A stretch of 5,486 nt of DNA from Angelakisella sp. GTDB taxonomy: Bacteria > Bacillota > Clostridia > Oscillospirales > Ruminococcaceae. The stretch spans positions 1 through 5,486 of the forward strand of contig JAAWGY010000191.1 in the NCBI GenBank assembly GCA_022795575.1. The letters run 5' to 3'. Shown here piece by piece: positions 5,032 through 5,486 of this stretch (positions are counted from its first letter, which is position 1; each line of letters begins with the position of its first letter). Below the pieces are notes generated by a model. That model saw only the letters and a list, made by a program, of their open reading frames with translations. It searched no databases and had not been told where the DNA came from. The translations under genes were made by a program, and so were the position numbers.

Positions 5032-5145
5032 TCAGGGGGATGGGGCGGATTTTTCCGGCGGCTGGCAGCGGGGGCGGCAGATGCTGCCTTTGCCGCCGAT
5101 GGCCATCCAAAGGAGGAGGGTTCCGCAGCGTGGGCAGGGCCCCCC
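5032..5145 (-). pseudogene. Zinc-finger C-terminal remnant, possibly Fpg/MutM-type DNA glycosylase
   Basis: The minus frame reads GGPCPRCGTLLLWMAIGGKG, then SICRPRCQPPEKSAPSP and a stop. The CPRCG...GGKG...PRCQ pattern resembles the C-terminal zinc finger of formamidopyrimidine-DNA glycosylases, where two CxxC pairs are about 16 residues apart. Here the third ligand position is Arg and a Cys sits one residue earlier, so the finger looks damaged. The frame stays open further upstream, where TSYANELLF (5235-5209) faintly resembles the helix-two-turn-helix region of the same family. However, the spacing to the finger is far too short, and that part runs antisense to the peptidase remnant. A decayed fragment is the best reading; an unrelated zinc-ribbon peptide is possible. 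Confidence 0.3.
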
Positions 5146-5196
5146 GACGCCCGGCTGCGGCCGTAACCCCGCAGGAAAAGGGGCCGTTGCGGCAGC

Positions 5197-5390
5197 TTTG
5201 CGCTCCGCAAAGAGGAGCTCGTTGGCGTAGCTGGTGCCGATTGTACCTGATACATTGCCGAGGTGCTGCGGCCTTGCGCCGACACCGTGGAACTGCGGCC
5301 CAACGGAGCGTTGCTGGTCAAAAAACAGGGCGGATCCCTGGTGGACAACGGATGATCACTGTCCATATGGACGAAGTAGGCTTTGAAGTA
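5197..5390 (+). pseudogene. M42-family metallopeptidase, N-terminal fragment
   Basis: M42 aminopeptidases (YsdC/FrvX type) carry a conserved His-Met-Asp-Glu-(I/V)-Gly metal-site motif after an N-terminal stretch ending in a Leu-Gly/Asn-Gly-(N/A)-Leu segment. Here the frame from 5257 reads IAEVLRPCADTVELRPNG (Ile taken from 5254) followed by ALLVKKQGG, and a second frame from 5355 reads ITVHMDEVGFEV, containing the motif. The two parts are in different frames, with a frameshift around 5325-5352, and a TGA stop interrupts the upstream part at 5248-5250. FALRKEELVGVAG (5197-5235) may be the original N-terminus but is uncertain. Homology ends abruptly at 5390, where the MITE-like repeat starts, so the catalytic remainder is missing. 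The gene is dead by at least three lesions. Confidence is good for 5257-5390 and low before it. Confidence 0.6.
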
Positions 5391-5486
5391 AGAACCTGTA
5401 TTCATAACCGGATGATGCAGGCAGGACAAGGGATTTTCCCGCCCTGCAAGGCAAAAAACCGCAGCAATACTTGGTGTATTGCAAGG
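5391..5486. repeat. Left part of a MITE-like structured repeat (partial, cut by window end)
   Basis: It starts AGAACCTGTATTCATAACC directly after TA (5389-5390), inside the M42 gene remnant. It then shows a GATTTTCCCGCCCTGCAAGG arm, an A-run, and the hairpin GCAATAC-TTGGT-GTATTGC near the window end. About 32 bases at its end align with 1-32 at the other window edge. The reverse complement of 33-99 aligns with its first part, as expected if the element is a long imperfect palindrome. It carries no coding sequence. Confidence 0.6.

Noticed and set aside
3030..5230. Long plus-strand open frames (3030-4286 and 4175-5230)
   Set aside because: They are opposite to well-supported genes, composed of Pro/Gly/Gln-rich shadow sequence, and show no domain.
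5001..5429. 142-codon minus-strand frame
   Set aside because: It is Ser/Pro/Ala-rich, crosses the boundary between the M42 remnant and the mobile repeat, and has no recognisable domain.

Overview
The window is GC-rich (coding parts clearly above 60% GC by eye). Strong AGGAGG-type ribosome binding sites, consensus sigma-A-type promoters and the gene families present all point to a chromosomal segment of a high-GC gut-type Clostridium relative (Oscillospiraceae-like). That placement is an inference from style and gene content, not from a marker gene.

Layout. Positions 1-99 are the tail of a short structured repeat (MITE-like), followed at once by a perfect 15-bp palindrome (98-133). Positions 134-530 hold a good forward promoter (231-259) and a GC-rich stretch with no recognisable gene, only a doubtful 63-codon reading frame. 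Positions 532-686 are debris of an IS5-family insertion sequence on the minus strand: a terminal repeat, a textbook promoter and the first ~20 codons of the transposase. It abuts the C-terminal stub of a GldG-like ABC-transporter auxiliary protein (687-937). The stub overlaps the start of an intact 477-residue DUF4340 membrane-anchored protein (924-2357), normally the last gene of a gliding-type ABC exporter operon. A 13-bp perfect hairpin (2377-2412) separates this from a convergent minus-strand operon.

That operon is the centre of interest. From a compact promoter at 4970-4998 it reads vanW-family gene (4109-4948), a DltA-like adenylation enzyme (2700-4112) and a DltC-like carrier protein (2456-2707). 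All three genes overlap their neighbour by a few bases, so they are almost certainly co-translated. The predicted chemistry is ATP-dependent activation of an amino acid (D-alanine is the best guess) and loading onto the phosphopantetheine arm of the small carrier. The membrane transfer partners DltB and DltD are absent, and the gene that completes the set is a VanW protein of unknown function. The operon has near-identical 15-bp direct repeats exactly 30 bp apart around its promoter, suggesting specific regulation.

The right end is decayed sequence: a zinc-finger-like C-terminal scrap on the minus strand (5032-5145), then a broken M42-family metallopeptidase on the plus strand (about 5197-5390). 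The peptidase carries an internal stop and a frameshift, and is cut by a second copy of the MITE-like repeat that begins at 5391 and runs out of the window.
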